Shown here one piece after another: positions 1 to 6,907 of a stretch of 45,160 nt of DNA; position 1 is the first letter of the stretch; each line of letters begins with the position of its first letter. This DNA is from Candidatus Peregrinibacteria bacterium. Lineage in GTDB: Bacteria > Patescibacteriota > Gracilibacteria > UM-FILTER-43-11. Both the position numbers and the translations under genes were made by a program. The notes beneath the pieces were generated by a model. That model saw nothing but the letters and a program-made list of their open reading frames with translations. It did no database searches and had not been told where the DNA came from. The stretch is taken from NCBI GenBank assembly GCA_016932495.1, contig JAFGCR010000016.1, positions 1 to 45,160 on the forward strand, written 5' to 3'.

Positions 1-209
1 GGAAAGGCTTTTCGGATCCCATCGGCATAAAGCGCCTCTACTTTCTTATCCACTTCCGTTACAAAATCATGCGGCCCTTTAAGCTCGATCTGGCTTTGTT
101 TTAACTGTCCGAAGTTTTCTTTTAAAATCACCCCGCCTTTTCGGGCGAGTTTTTTGGCGAATTGCAGGTAATCATCAAACATGATTTTGAAGGTAACGGA
201 TGTTTTCAT
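1..209 (-). CDS. Inositol monophosphatase family protein, N-terminal part (runs off window)
   Basis: The minus-strand frame opens with ATG at 209-207 and stays open to the window edge, giving the first 69 residues. They contain the family hallmark KGPHDFVTEVDKKVE preceded by a helix LQFAKKLARKGGVILKENF, which matches the N-terminus of inositol monophosphatase/SuhB-like Mg-dependent phosphatases (known consensus: KgpnDlVTeaD). The metal-binding E-x(n)-DxxD core and C-terminus lie outside the window, so substrate (inositol phosphate, fructose bisphosphate or PAP) cannot be decided. An alternative start is the internal Met at residue 10 (MFDDYLQF). No Shine-Dalgarno is visible. The next gene on this side is the divergent tRNA at 329. 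Confidence 0.8.
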   Translation of the reverse strand, partial: MKTSVTFKIMFDDYLQFAKKLARKGGVILKENFGQLKQSQIELKGPHDFVTEVDKKVEALYADGIRKAF

Positions 210-328
210 TATACAAAGAATATCGGGCAATAACCACTTTAGTTATTCTTGAAATAGGCGCAAAACTAATATAAGCTAACGTCGGTTCGGGACTTATTTT
301 ATCGTCCTGGATTGCTATTTTAAAACAT

Positions 329-404
329 GGGCCTGTAGCTCAGTGGTTAGAGCAGTGCGCTCATAACGCATTGGTCCCTGGTTCAAGTCCAGGCAGGCCC
401 ACCA
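329..404 (+). tRNA. tRNA with CAT anticodon (tRNA-Ile2 or elongator Met)
   Basis: A complete cloverleaf is visible: acceptor GGGCCTG (329-335) pairs with CAGGCCC (394-400), discriminator A at 401, and CCA encoded at 402-404. The D arm is GCTC/GAGC. The anticodon stem GTGCG/CGCAT encloses loop CTCATAA with anticodon CAT at 362-364. The T arm CCTGG/CCAGG has loop TTCAAGT. The body resembles bacterial tRNA-Ile2, whose CAT is modified to lysidine by TilS, more than elongator Met; it is not an initiator because the acceptor starts with a G-C pair. Deciding Ile2 versus Met needs a profile score. Confidence 0.96.
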
Positions 405-440
405 TTCGACTCGCTTTGCTCGCTCATGGTGTTCCACCAT
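401..440 (+). repeat. Palindromic sequence directly after the tRNA
   Basis: Two overlapping hairpins follow the tRNA 3' end: outer arms ACCAT/ATGGT (401-430) around a GC-rich core of GACTCGC/GCGAGC-type words, and the perfect 6-bp palindrome ATGGTG-TTC-CACCAT (426-440). There is no strong T-run, so this is a weak terminator at best; it looks like a REP-type unit. Confidence 0.4.
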
Positions 441-472
441 TAAAAAACATATCCGACTGCGTTCAGGAAGCC

Positions 473-1780
473 TTACGCCGGCTTGGTGATATGGGTAACC
501 GGCATTTTTTTGAAATCCGTTGAACTCCAAATTCGGCCATGAGTCCCATTGCCCGGGGAGCTGGCGGTTCGCGCGATTAAATTATCGCGGTCTGCCCAGC
601 CCAGAAAGATGACGCTATGGTTCCCGTAAGCATCTTGCGCATTTTTATTGTTGATATACAGATGGTCCCCCGGACTCAGTCGCGCTAAAAGTTCCGGGCC
701 GGCATGCTCATCTTTACAATCACTGCCTTCATATTTGGTTGTATCAGAGTTATAAATAATAAGCCGTTTTTTTGGAGAAAATCCGGCACGACGGTAGACC
801 TTATCCACCCAGTCCCAGCAGTTTTTTCCGACAATCTTTTTTTCAATGAATTCGTCAACCGCCTTCAGAATCCGCTGGGGCCCCGCGAGTACTTCACGGC
901 CTTTCAGCGTCTGGCCCGCGGTGTCGATAGGGACGACGAAGGCAATATCGGTTTTATTTTTTTTAATGTAATCTTCAAAAGAAATAGGATTTGTATTTCT
1001 TCCGCTTCGGTAGGGGTCTAAGACATACCATTGTCCATCTGTTCCTTTAAAGCCAGCCGCCCGGTGATCGTATTTCGTACCCCCGTAAGTGATGATATCA
1101 CAGACGGTTTTGCCTGTTGCGTTTAACTGATCTGTGAAATCTTTTGGTAAAACACCGCTAATGGTGTCATTTTTGCGTAAGGAATAGTAATACTGCTGTA
1201 CATCATCCGCATTGCCGGTCGGGATGACGTCTTTAAGGTCAAATTTACCGGCGGCCGCGCCTTCACGTACCCGCTGAATATCACGTTTTGTATGATCTGG
1301 ACTGATGGACTGGAATATTTTCCCGGGGCACAGCATTTCCAGATTCTTTTTAGCGGTTAATGAACAAAGAGTGGTTCCATTTCTATCTACCTCAACTGGA
1401 TGAGATTGTATTTTAGCAGGGTCAAAACGAGGTCTTTCACCGATTTCGATCTCCCCCATCAGTTCATCCAATTTCACTTTTGTTTCCGGTTTCTCCGGCC
1501 TTTTTTCAGGCGGCGTTTTTTCTTTACCCTTTTTATCTTTATCTTTTTTCTCGTCCAGCCCCGGTAATTTTAAATCCGCGAAGTTATCCAGCCAGCCTGT
1601 GAGCGGGGCCATCAGCGGGGCTAAGTATTTCTTATTCAGTCCGCCGACCATTTCGCTGAATTTCCCCCATAGTTTTGTAAGCATTGAGATGGATTTATCC
1701 AGCCCTTTTTTCATAACATCCAGCCCTTTTGTAAAGTCGAGGGAGGGTGCGGATGATGGTTTTTTAGATAAATCGGACAT
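473..1780 (-). CDS. Uncharacterised protein with two cysteine-peptidase-like modules
   Basis: 435 residues, no signal peptide. Residues about 1-65 form an amphipathic segment, followed by a Lys/Glu/Pro-rich linker (about 70-105). A first module (about 130-285) shows a Cys in LCSLTAKKNLEML and a later HRAAGF...GQWYVLDPY, the Cys-His-Asp order of papain-like or transglutaminase-like folds. A second module (about 310-435) has NCWDWVDKVYRRAGF and then SPGDHLYI...GNHSVIFLGW, the Cys...His arrangement of NlpC/P60 or CHAP-like enzymes. I infer a double papain-like fold protein, perhaps acting on cell wall or protein; neither module is assigned to a named family with certainty. An extended -10 promoter lies just upstream. 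Confidence 0.8.
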   Translation of the reverse strand: MSDLSKKPSSAPSLDFTKGLDVMKKGLDKSISMLTKLWGKFSEMVGGLNKKYLAPLMAPLTGWLDNFADLKLPGLDEKKDKDKKGKEKTPPEKRPEKPETKVKLDELMGEIEIGERPRFDPAKIQSHPVEVDRNGTTLCSLTAKKNLEMLCPGKIFQSISPDHTKRDIQRVREGAAAGKFDLKDVIPTGNADDVQQYYYSLRKNDTISGVLPKDFTDQLNATGKTVCDIITYGGTKYDHRAAGFKGTDGQWYVLDPYRSGRNTNPISFEDYIKKNKTDIAFVVPIDTAGQTLKGREVLAGPQRILKAVDEFIEKKIVGKNCWDWVDKVYRRAGFSPKKRLIIYNSDTTKYEGSDCKDEHAGPELLARLSPGDHLYINNKNAQDAYGNHSVIFLGWADRDNLIARTASSPGNGTHGRIWSSTDFKKMPVTHITKPA

Positions 1781-1803
1781 AGAAAGTTCAAAAATATCAT
1801 TAT

Positions 1804-1812
1804 ATTATACCA
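1804..1812 (-). promoter_or_regulatory. Extended -10 promoter of the 473-1780 gene
   Basis: On the minus strand TATAAT (1809-1804) is preceded by TGG, the extended -10 form TGnTATAAT; it sits 23 bases upstream of the ATG at 1780. No good -35 is seen at the usual distance. Confidence 0.5.
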
Positions 1813-1840
1813 TCTTTCACCCTAAAAAGCCATCCCTAAA

Positions 1841-1911
1841 TAACAGCAAGAGCAATAGTTAATAGTGTAGTAGTTTATACTCTTGCTATTGCTACTAACT
1901 CCTAACTCTTA
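1841..1911. repeat. Intergenic word repeat, AGCAATAG/AGCAAGAG family, copy 1
   Basis: The words AGCAAGAG and AGCAATAG on the left reappear as reverse complement (CTCTTGCTATTGCT) on the right, followed by tandem TAACTCC words. The reverse complement of this tract closely matches the tract at 12988-13070, and a third copy is at 19788-19857. Confidence 0.75.
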
Positions 1912-1931
1912 TTATTTATTTTGCAATTATT

Positions 1932-2759
1932 TTAATCATCAGGAGGATCACCCCCGTTGTCATAATAAATGATTTCCGAAGTCGTATCATTTATGAAGGC
2001 ATGTAAGGGTGGAACATCTTTTGAATCAATACGCCACGCCTTGGTAAAACTTCCTGAATTCAGATGATAATATCCAAATTCAAGTTCATAACACCCATTC
2101 AAAGCCCTTTGTTTTTCATAAGGTGTCAGGTAAACATCATTATTGATTTCATTATTGAATAGATCTATTACATCTTCCTTGCTCATAGACGGCCGATTAT
2201 CAAGGTCTAATTCAATGATCTCATTACCATGTATACCTGAAGGATATAATATTGCGTATTCATTAAAACGGTATTCCAGTTCTTCATAAAAAAGCTTTAA
2301 GCCATTTACAAATTGGTCACAAGATACTTCAGTGCCCTTAAGCGGCCCCACCATTTCTCTCAAATGGCAATTATTAAAATTTCTGTATTCCAGTTCATTA
2401 TCATTAAATAAGTTCGCCATGGTACCTATCTCTTTTTCATCAGGACCAGTAACAGATTGTGTATAACGGCCATCAGCGCAATAAACAAAGTGATTTGAAG
2501 CCAGGCCCGTCTCTAAATAATTGAGCGTACGGTCCAGAATAACGGCCAGCTCCGCCCGGTTGATGTTTTTTGAAGGCCCGAAGGTGCCATCGTCATAGCC
2601 GGTGACAATTCCGTTTGCCGCGAGGTTGTTGACCGCATTGCTGTACCAGACGTCATCAGGCACATCGGAAAAACGTCCGGCCAATGCACCAATCGCAAAT
2701 GCGGCCGGAATCAGGCCGATAGAAATGCCTACTATAAAAGTGATGATAAATTTTTTCAT
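1932..2759 (-). CDS. Secreted protein with one S-layer homology (SLH) domain
   Basis: 275 residues. A signal peptide is clear (MKK, then a hydrophobic run, cleavage near AFA about residue 22). Residues about 30-75 are a complete SLH domain: FSDVPDDVWYSNAVNNLAANG, then GYDDGTFGPSKNINRAELAVIL. SLH domains bind secondary cell-wall polymers. The remaining 200 residues (about 90-275) are acidic, carry four Cys (possible disulphides) and match nothing I recognise. The gene starts 30 bases downstream of rplI and is probably cotranscribed with it, which is odd for a surface protein. Function beyond surface attachment is unknown. Confidence 0.85.
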   Translation of the reverse strand: MKKFIITFIVGISIGLIPAAFAIGALAGRFSDVPDDVWYSNAVNNLAANGIVTGYDDGTFGPSKNINRAELAVILDRTLNYLETGLASNHFVYCADGRYTQSVTGPDEKEIGTMANLFNDNELEYRNFNNCHLREMVGPLKGTEVSCDQFVNGLKLFYEELEYRFNEYAILYPSGIHGNEIIELDLDNRPSMSKEDVIDLFNNEINNDVYLTPYEKQRALNGCYELEFGYYHLNSGSFTKAWRIDSKDVPPLHAFINDTTSEIIYYDNGGDPPDD

Positions 2760-2789
2760 AGTCTGCTTATTATTAATTGTCGCCGTTGT

Positions 2790-3233
2790 TTACTCCGATT
2801 CGACCATCACTTTTACCTTCGCTTCAATATCCTCCGTAAGCTGAAGTTTAACGGTGTGCTCGCCGAGAGTCTTTAAGTGGTCATCCATTTTTACCATTTC
2901 TTTTTTCACTTCCACTTTCGCCTGTTCGGCCAGCGCGTCAGCGATGTCCTTTTCTTTAATGGAGCCATACAGTTTTTCACCGCGGGCCTTCTTTTTAAAG
3001 GTGAGTGTGACGCTCTTGAGTTTGTCGGCTACTTCTTTGGCGTTTTCAAGCAGGGCTTCCACTTTTTCGACCCGCTGGGCTTTCAGGGTCTCAGCCCGTT
3101 TGATCTCGGCTTCTGTGGCGGGCAAAGCGAGTTTCTGAGGAAAAAGGAAATTGCGGGCAAACCCGGGTTTTACTTTAACGACATCATGTTCATTTCCCAG
3201 TTTAGGGACTCGTTTTTTGAGAACAACTTGCAT
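2790..3233 (-). CDS. rplI: Large ribosomal subunit protein bL9
   Basis: 147 residues, the usual length for bL9. The N-terminal domain MQVVLKKRVPKLGNEHDVV...VKPGFARNFLFPQ is canonical (23S rRNA binding), followed by the long connecting helix (about 40-75) and the C-terminal domain with LYGSIKEKDIADAL. It binds near the L1 stalk base of the 50S subunit. bL9 is reported absent from several CPR lineages, so its presence is mildly informative for lineage. It is not next to rpsF/rpsR as in many bacteria; the neighbours are an SLH protein downstream and an OppA-like gene cluster upstream, separated by a word repeat. Confidence 0.97.
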   Translation of the reverse strand: MQVVLKKRVPKLGNEHDVVKVKPGFARNFLFPQKLALPATEAEIKRAETLKAQRVEKVEALLENAKEVADKLKSVTLTFKKKARGEKLYGSIKEKDIADALAEQAKVEVKKEMVKMDDHLKTLGEHTVKLQLTEDIEAKVKVMVESE

Positions 3234-3250
3234 AATAGCTGGATTACAGA

Positions 3251-3333
3251 TTAAAAATTGAAAATTGAAGATTAAATTAAATAGGGAAACAGATCCAAAA
3301 TGAATTTTTAATTTTCAATCTTTAATTTTTAAT
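3251..3333. repeat. Intergenic word repeat, AAATTGAAGATT family, copy 1
   Basis: Tandem AAAATTGAAAATTGAAGATT words on the left and TTTTTAATTTTCAATC words on the right form an AT-rich inverted repeat between the OppA-like gene and rplI. The same word family recurs at 34440-34512. Confidence 0.75.
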
Positions 3334-3340
3334 AGCGAAG

Positions 3341-5464
3341 CTAAAATTGTTTGATCAGCCAGGCGGCAAAAGTCAAAGGATTGACCCCATCCTTCAGCTG
3401 GCGGTCAACCCGGCCGTACCATTCCGCGATGCGGGCAAACCGGTCGCTGGCTGTGGCCAGATTTTCAAAGGAGGCGTTCTGGATCTTGTCGGAAAGGGCG
3501 AAGTAGTAAGTGGGGCTGTAAAGGAAGATGGCAGGGACCTCCTGGCTGATGATCTCCTGAATGTCGTTCAGGGTCTTTTTGCGGTCTTCATCGTCCAGCT
3601 CCAGACGGGCTTTATCCAGCAGGCTGTCGACCACGAAGTTTTTGAATTGAGAGAGGTTATAACCCCCTTCTTTGGCCTGACTGCTGTGCCAGTAGGGATA
3701 AGCGTCGAGATTATAACCCAGGTTCTGCCCAAAAATCAACAAGTCGTAATCTCTCTTAAAAAGGGCCTCCTGAAACGCGCTGTTTTCGAGCACGTCGATT
3801 TTAAGGCCGATGCCGATCTTGCGCCATTGCTGTTTTAAGATTTCGGCCACTTTTGTGTAGGTCTCCGGTTTGTCGGGGGCGATCAGGTGTAAAATAAGCT
3901 TTTCGCCTTTCGTGTTTTCCCGGAAGGGGAGGACTTCCGCGACCTCGTTTTCCTGTTTCGCCACTTCCCGCTCCTGTTCAATAAACTCTTCGGCCGTTCC
4001 CTGGGTAACGGTGATGGAATCGATCAGGTTTTTTTCTTCATTAAAATCAATCGCGTAAACATCGAAGATATTGTCTCCTTTTTTCAGATTGCCGAACTCA
4101 AAACTTGCCACGTAACTCCATCCCGGGTCCCCGGGGACGAATTTTTTAAGTTCATAATCATTCACTATGATCGCTTTTGTTTTTTCCGGAGTGATTCCGG
4201 CCACCGTTACTTTTTTATCCGTGGTCTTCCAGTCATTCCCGCCATTCGGGCTGGTGATGAATTCCGGCTCTTTGGTCTCGCTGCCGGTATTTTCTTTGTC
4301 GGTTTCGTCTTCTTTCGCGTTTTCCTCAGGTACTTCCTCAGTTTCATCGGCTTCAGGTTGTTTGTCCGGCAATTTCCACTCAGTGTCAAAAAGCGCCCCA
4401 TTGGCTTTATTCACGTTATACTGGTAGACCCAGTTGCTTTGATCGATTTCCAGAAGCGGGGTATCGATGATCTGGTTCTGGCCGATTTCCTGGACAAGCG
4501 ATTTTTTATCCGTGCCAAGCTGGAGAGCCAGGCGTACTTTATTGTTTTTCAGTTGTGGGGATTGGGTGTTGATAAAAACAGCTACATACTGCGGCAGGTA
4601 GTAACGGGTCAGGGCCAGCCGGCCGCGATCCCGTATTTTATCCACATATTCTTCAGGCACGTTCCGGATAGCGTCGAATTCACCCTGCCGCTTGATCAGG
4701 TCTTTGTATTCCGGAAAGATGCGGATCTGAATGGTGGAAATATTAGATTCTTCCCCATAATAATCATCAAACGCTTCCAGGGTCACTTCTACGAAATCAT
4801 CCATGGAGGCCAGTGACATGAACCGGTATGGCCCCGTGCCGATAGGATATTGGTTAAAGGGCGCCTGTTCCAGTGTTTCTACGGGCAAATGGCCCAGGAT
4901 ATGGGCAGGAAGAAGACCTGTTATCGTTTTGACCAGGAAAAAAGAATCAGGATTTTCCAGGAGGAATTCCACGGTCCGGTCATCCACCTGGGAGACTTTC
5001 ATTCCGCTGAAGTCATTGTAATTAAGGATGACTCCGTTAAAGCTGGGGTGGTTGATGACTGTATTATAAGTGAACATGACATCCCTACTGGTCACGGGGG
5101 TGCCGTCATGCCATTTAGCCCCCTCTTTCAGGACGAAGGTGTATTTCTTGCCATTATCGGAAATCGTGTAATCCGCCAGGTCCGGAACGACCTCGCGGGT
5201 CTTAGGGTCGTATTTGGTCAGACCTGAAAAGACCAGCTGGGTCAGGTCATGGGTCAGGCTGCCGTAGTGCACGTAAAGGGGATTGATCAGCTCCACTTTG
5301 CCGACGGCGCCTTCCACGTAAACCCCTCCTTTGACGGGAGTGATTTCGGAATACTCATTATAAAAAGCATAACCGATCTGGGTGCCGGTAATCAGTACGA
5401 CCGACGCCAAAAAGACAACGATGATTTTTTCGAGCTGGTTAAGCCGGCTGAAACGTTTGCGCAT
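3341..5464 (-). CDS. Membrane-anchored OppA/DppA-like peptide-binding protein with inserted domain
   Basis: 707 residues from ATG at 5464 (an in-frame TTG at 5479 overlapping secG is the alternative). A single membrane segment (about residues 15-35) anchors an extracellular family-5 solute-binding protein: GLTKYDPKT...VPDLADYTISDNGKKYTFVLKEGAKWHDGTPVTSRDVMFTYN is canonical, and the fold resumes with LILHLIAPDKPETYTKVAEILKQQWRKIGI...DYDLLIFGQN. Between them, about residues 370-510, sits an Asp/Glu-rich low-complexity linker plus an Ig/Big-like beta domain, which ordinary OppA proteins lack. No ABC permease or ATPase lies nearby, so peptide import is inferred only from family. It sits 7 bases after the secG stop. 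Confidence 0.9.
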   Translation of the reverse strand: MRKRFSRLNQLEKIIVVFLASVVLITGTQIGYAFYNEYSEITPVKGGVYVEGAVGKVELINPLYVHYGSLTHDLTQLVFSGLTKYDPKTREVVPDLADYTISDNGKKYTFVLKEGAKWHDGTPVTSRDVMFTYNTVINHPSFNGVILNYNDFSGMKVSQVDDRTVEFLLENPDSFFLVKTITGLLPAHILGHLPVETLEQAPFNQYPIGTGPYRFMSLASMDDFVEVTLEAFDDYYGEESNISTIQIRIFPEYKDLIKRQGEFDAIRNVPEEYVDKIRDRGRLALTRYYLPQYVAVFINTQSPQLKNNKVRLALQLGTDKKSLVQEIGQNQIIDTPLLEIDQSNWVYQYNVNKANGALFDTEWKLPDKQPEADETEEVPEENAKEDETDKENTGSETKEPEFITSPNGGNDWKTTDKKVTVAGITPEKTKAIIVNDYELKKFVPGDPGWSYVASFEFGNLKKGDNIFDVYAIDFNEEKNLIDSITVTQGTAEEFIEQEREVAKQENEVAEVLPFRENTKGEKLILHLIAPDKPETYTKVAEILKQQWRKIGIGLKIDVLENSAFQEALFKRDYDLLIFGQNLGYNLDAYPYWHSSQAKEGGYNLSQFKNFVVDSLLDKARLELDDEDRKKTLNDIQEIISQEVPAIFLYSPTYYFALSDKIQNASFENLATASDRFARIAEWYGRVDRQLKDGVNPLTFAAWLIKQF

Positions 5465-5471
5465 TTTGAGT

Positions 5472-5684
5472 TTAGACAAATACGAAAAGCAGGGCGTTCA
5501 GTAAAAACAGTGCAGCCAGCAAGATGGTCGCACGGAAAATCACTTTTTCAGGGCCGCGGCGGGTAGCCTGGAAGCTCTGCGCTCCCCAGCTGGCCGTGAA
5601 GCCCTCGTCTTTCCCCTGAACAAGGATGATGAGGCTCAGCAGGATCGAGATGATCACCTGAGTTACCATAAGAACTTTTTCCAT
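5472..5684 (-). CDS. secG: Preprotein translocase subunit SecG
   Basis: 70 residues from ATG at 5684; a longer frame to 5723 adds an unlikely N-terminus. Two transmembrane helices (VTQVIISILLSLIILVQG and the C-terminal LLAALFLLNALLFVFV) flank a cytoplasmic loop with GxxxxWGAQSFQATRRGPEKVI, equivalent to the GlxxxxG...F.s.rG.e..L motif of SecG. SecG joins SecY and SecE in the translocon. Upstream on this strand a possible TTGAAT/TAAACT promoter is present; downstream the membrane-anchored OppA-like protein follows within 7 bases, so the pair is likely one transcript. Confidence 0.88.
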   Translation of the reverse strand: MEKVLMVTQVIISILLSLIILVQGKDEGFTASWGAQSFQATRRGPEKVIFRATILLAALFLLNALLFVFV

Positions 5685-5713
5685 GACATCAATATAATAA
5701 ATTAAGCAGGGGG

Positions 5714-5742
5714 AGTTTAGCACAACTGCCTTTCGGATTCAA
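5714..5742 (-). promoter_or_regulatory. Possible sigma70-type promoter for secG and the OppA-like gene
   Basis: On the minus strand TTGAAT (5742-5737), 17-base spacer, TAAACT (5719-5714). Four of six matches in each box; about 30 bases upstream of the secG ATG. Confidence 0.4.
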
Positions 5743-5758
5743 TGATAAATCCATTATA

Positions 5759-5786
5759 TTGACAAATACAAATAAATCATTATAAT
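5759..5786 (+). promoter_or_regulatory. Consensus sigma70-type promoter for the small ORF and comF
   Basis: TTGACA (5759-5764), 16-base spacer, TATAAT (5781-5786): both boxes match the consensus at every base. Predicted start of transcription is near 5793, leaving a leader of about 18 bases before the ATG at 5811. Confidence 0.8.
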
Positions 5787-5810
5787 TTAATCCAAAATTA
5801 ACAGCCCCCC

Positions 5811-5978
5811 ATGGATAGAGAAAATTACCATCCTTATAGCAGTGAAGAGTTAGAAGAAACGATGGCGGCCGGCGGCGATCTCTTCCGGGAAGACGAAGAG
5901 GGTGAGAAAAAAAAGCCGGCGCTTAGGCTTGTGAAAGACACCCGCGCCGAACTCAAAAAAGAAAAGGAAGCCCAATAA
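5811..5978 (+). CDS. Small acidic/basic hypothetical protein (55 residues)
   Basis: ATG at 5811 to TAA at 5978 encodes MDRENYHPYSSEELEETMAA, then a GGDLFREDEEGEKKK stretch and a Lys/Glu-rich helical tail ending EKEAQ. It is strongly charged and has no signal peptide or membrane segment. It directly follows a consensus promoter and ends 20 bases before comF, so it is likely the first gene of a two-gene transcript. I recognise no family. Support comes from the promoter position and the open frame with protein-like composition; homologue conservation would settle it. Confidence 0.6.
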   Translation: MDRENYHPYSSEELEETMAAGGDLFREDEEGEKKKPALRLVKDTRAELKKEKEAQ

Positions 5979-5998
5979 CTGTAATCATCAACCGTGGA

Positions 5999-6778
5999 AT
6001 GAGGCTCCTCACATTAATCCTCAACACCTTATTCCCTCCCGTCTGTGTTTCCTGCAAGAAGGAGGGGGATTTTTTGTGTATCGATTGCATCAGGGATTTC
6101 AGCAAAAGGAAGATCAGGCCCTATTATACTGAGTACGAAGATCCTGACATCCATTATCTGGACGGGGTGATCTACGGACTGGATTACGCCAGAAATCCCC
6201 AGATCAAAGTAGCGGTTAAGCAGTTTAAATACCGGTTTACCAAGGAGCTGGCTGATGTTTTTGCTGATTTGATCGCTGAAAGAATGGGGGAGCTTGCTAT
6301 GACTAAAGGCCGTCAGATGATCCTGATACCGGTTCCGCTCCATAAAAAAAGGCTGAACGAGCGGGGGTTTAATCAGGCAGAAGTGATCGCGAGTGCCGTG
6401 ACAGACCGGTTGCCGCAGGTAAGAGTTCTCCCTCTTTTGGAACGCGTCCGTTACACCAGTCAGCAGGCGAAGCTGGATAAGAAAGGCAGGCATGAAAATC
6501 TGGAGGGGGCTTTTATTATGAATAAAAAATGTGTTCAAGGCTTATCTCGCGCATGGGGCCCCTATTTGGTAAATAGGGGGGTAAGAAAAAAAGGGGAAAA
6601 AGAAAATTTAATAAAAGAAAAAGCAGAAAAAAAGAAAATACCCCTGTATTTCCTGGTCGACGACGTGTTTACCACAGGAGCCACGCTGGAAAACTGCGCC
6701 CGGGTGTTAAAAGAAAACGGGTTTCAGAAAGTTTACGGCCTGGTGGTAGCGAGGGCTTTGAAAAATGACAAATTTTAA
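5999..6778 (+). CDS. comFC: ComF family phosphoribosyltransferase-like competence protein
   Basis: 259 residues. An N-terminal Cys motif (CVSCKKEGDFLCIDC, residues about 16-30) forms the zinc ribbon typical of ComF, followed by the phosphoribosyltransferase fold with IPVPLHKKRLNERGFNQAE and the PRPP-binding loop FLVDDVFTTGATLENC (about 218-233). ComF works with the ComFA helicase in import of transforming DNA. Oddity: between NLEGAFIMN and PLYFLVDD there are about 40 extra residues, Lys-rich, whose DNA contains a perfect 9-bp palindrome (6559-6579). The last codons (LKNDKF) are written in the word repeat that continues downstream. Together with PilT it suggests natural competence. Confidence 0.9.
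   Translation: MRLLTLILNTLFPPVCVSCKKEGDFLCIDCIRDFSKRKIRPYYTEYEDPDIHYLDGVIYGLDYARNPQIKVAVKQFKYRFTKELADVFADLIAERMGELAMTKGRQMILIPVPLHKKRLNERGFNQAEVIASAVTDRLPQVRVLPLLERVRYTSQQAKLDKKGRHENLEGAFIMNKKCVQGLSRAWGPYLVNRGVRKKGEKENLIKEKAEKKKIPLYFLVDDVFTTGATLENCARVLKENGFQKVYGLVVARALKNDKF
6559..6579. repeat. Perfect 9-bp palindrome inside comFC
   Basis: CCCCTATTT (6559-6567), loop GGT, AAATAGGGG (6571-6579). It lies in the non-conserved Lys-rich insertion of the ComF protein and resembles a REP-type mobile hairpin captured in frame. Confidence 0.7.
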
Positions 6779-6898
6779 ATGAAAAATTTTAAATTTTAAT
6801 CTAAGGAATCAAAAATTGTAATTTGTCATTTGTAATTTAAAATTTAAAATTTTATAAAATTGTTGTATCGTTACGTCGTTATATCGTTATTTCGTTTA
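6764..6898. repeat. Intergenic word repeats, ATGACAAATTTTAAA and CGTTAT families
   Basis: AATGACAAATTTTAAA-type words (from the last codons of comFC) face TTTGTCATTTGTAATTTAAA words on the right; a second tract (6861-6898) repeats TCGTTAT/ATCGTTA words without a visible partner. The word families recur at 31042-31110 and 12315-12407/37300-37375. Confidence 0.7.
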
Positions 6899-6907
6899 TA
6901 AAAAACT

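Noticed and set aside
315-530. Minus-strand frame with WACLDLNQGPMRYERTAL
   Set aside because: This is the well-known false translation of the complementary strand of a tRNA gene; the tRNA at 329-404 explains it.
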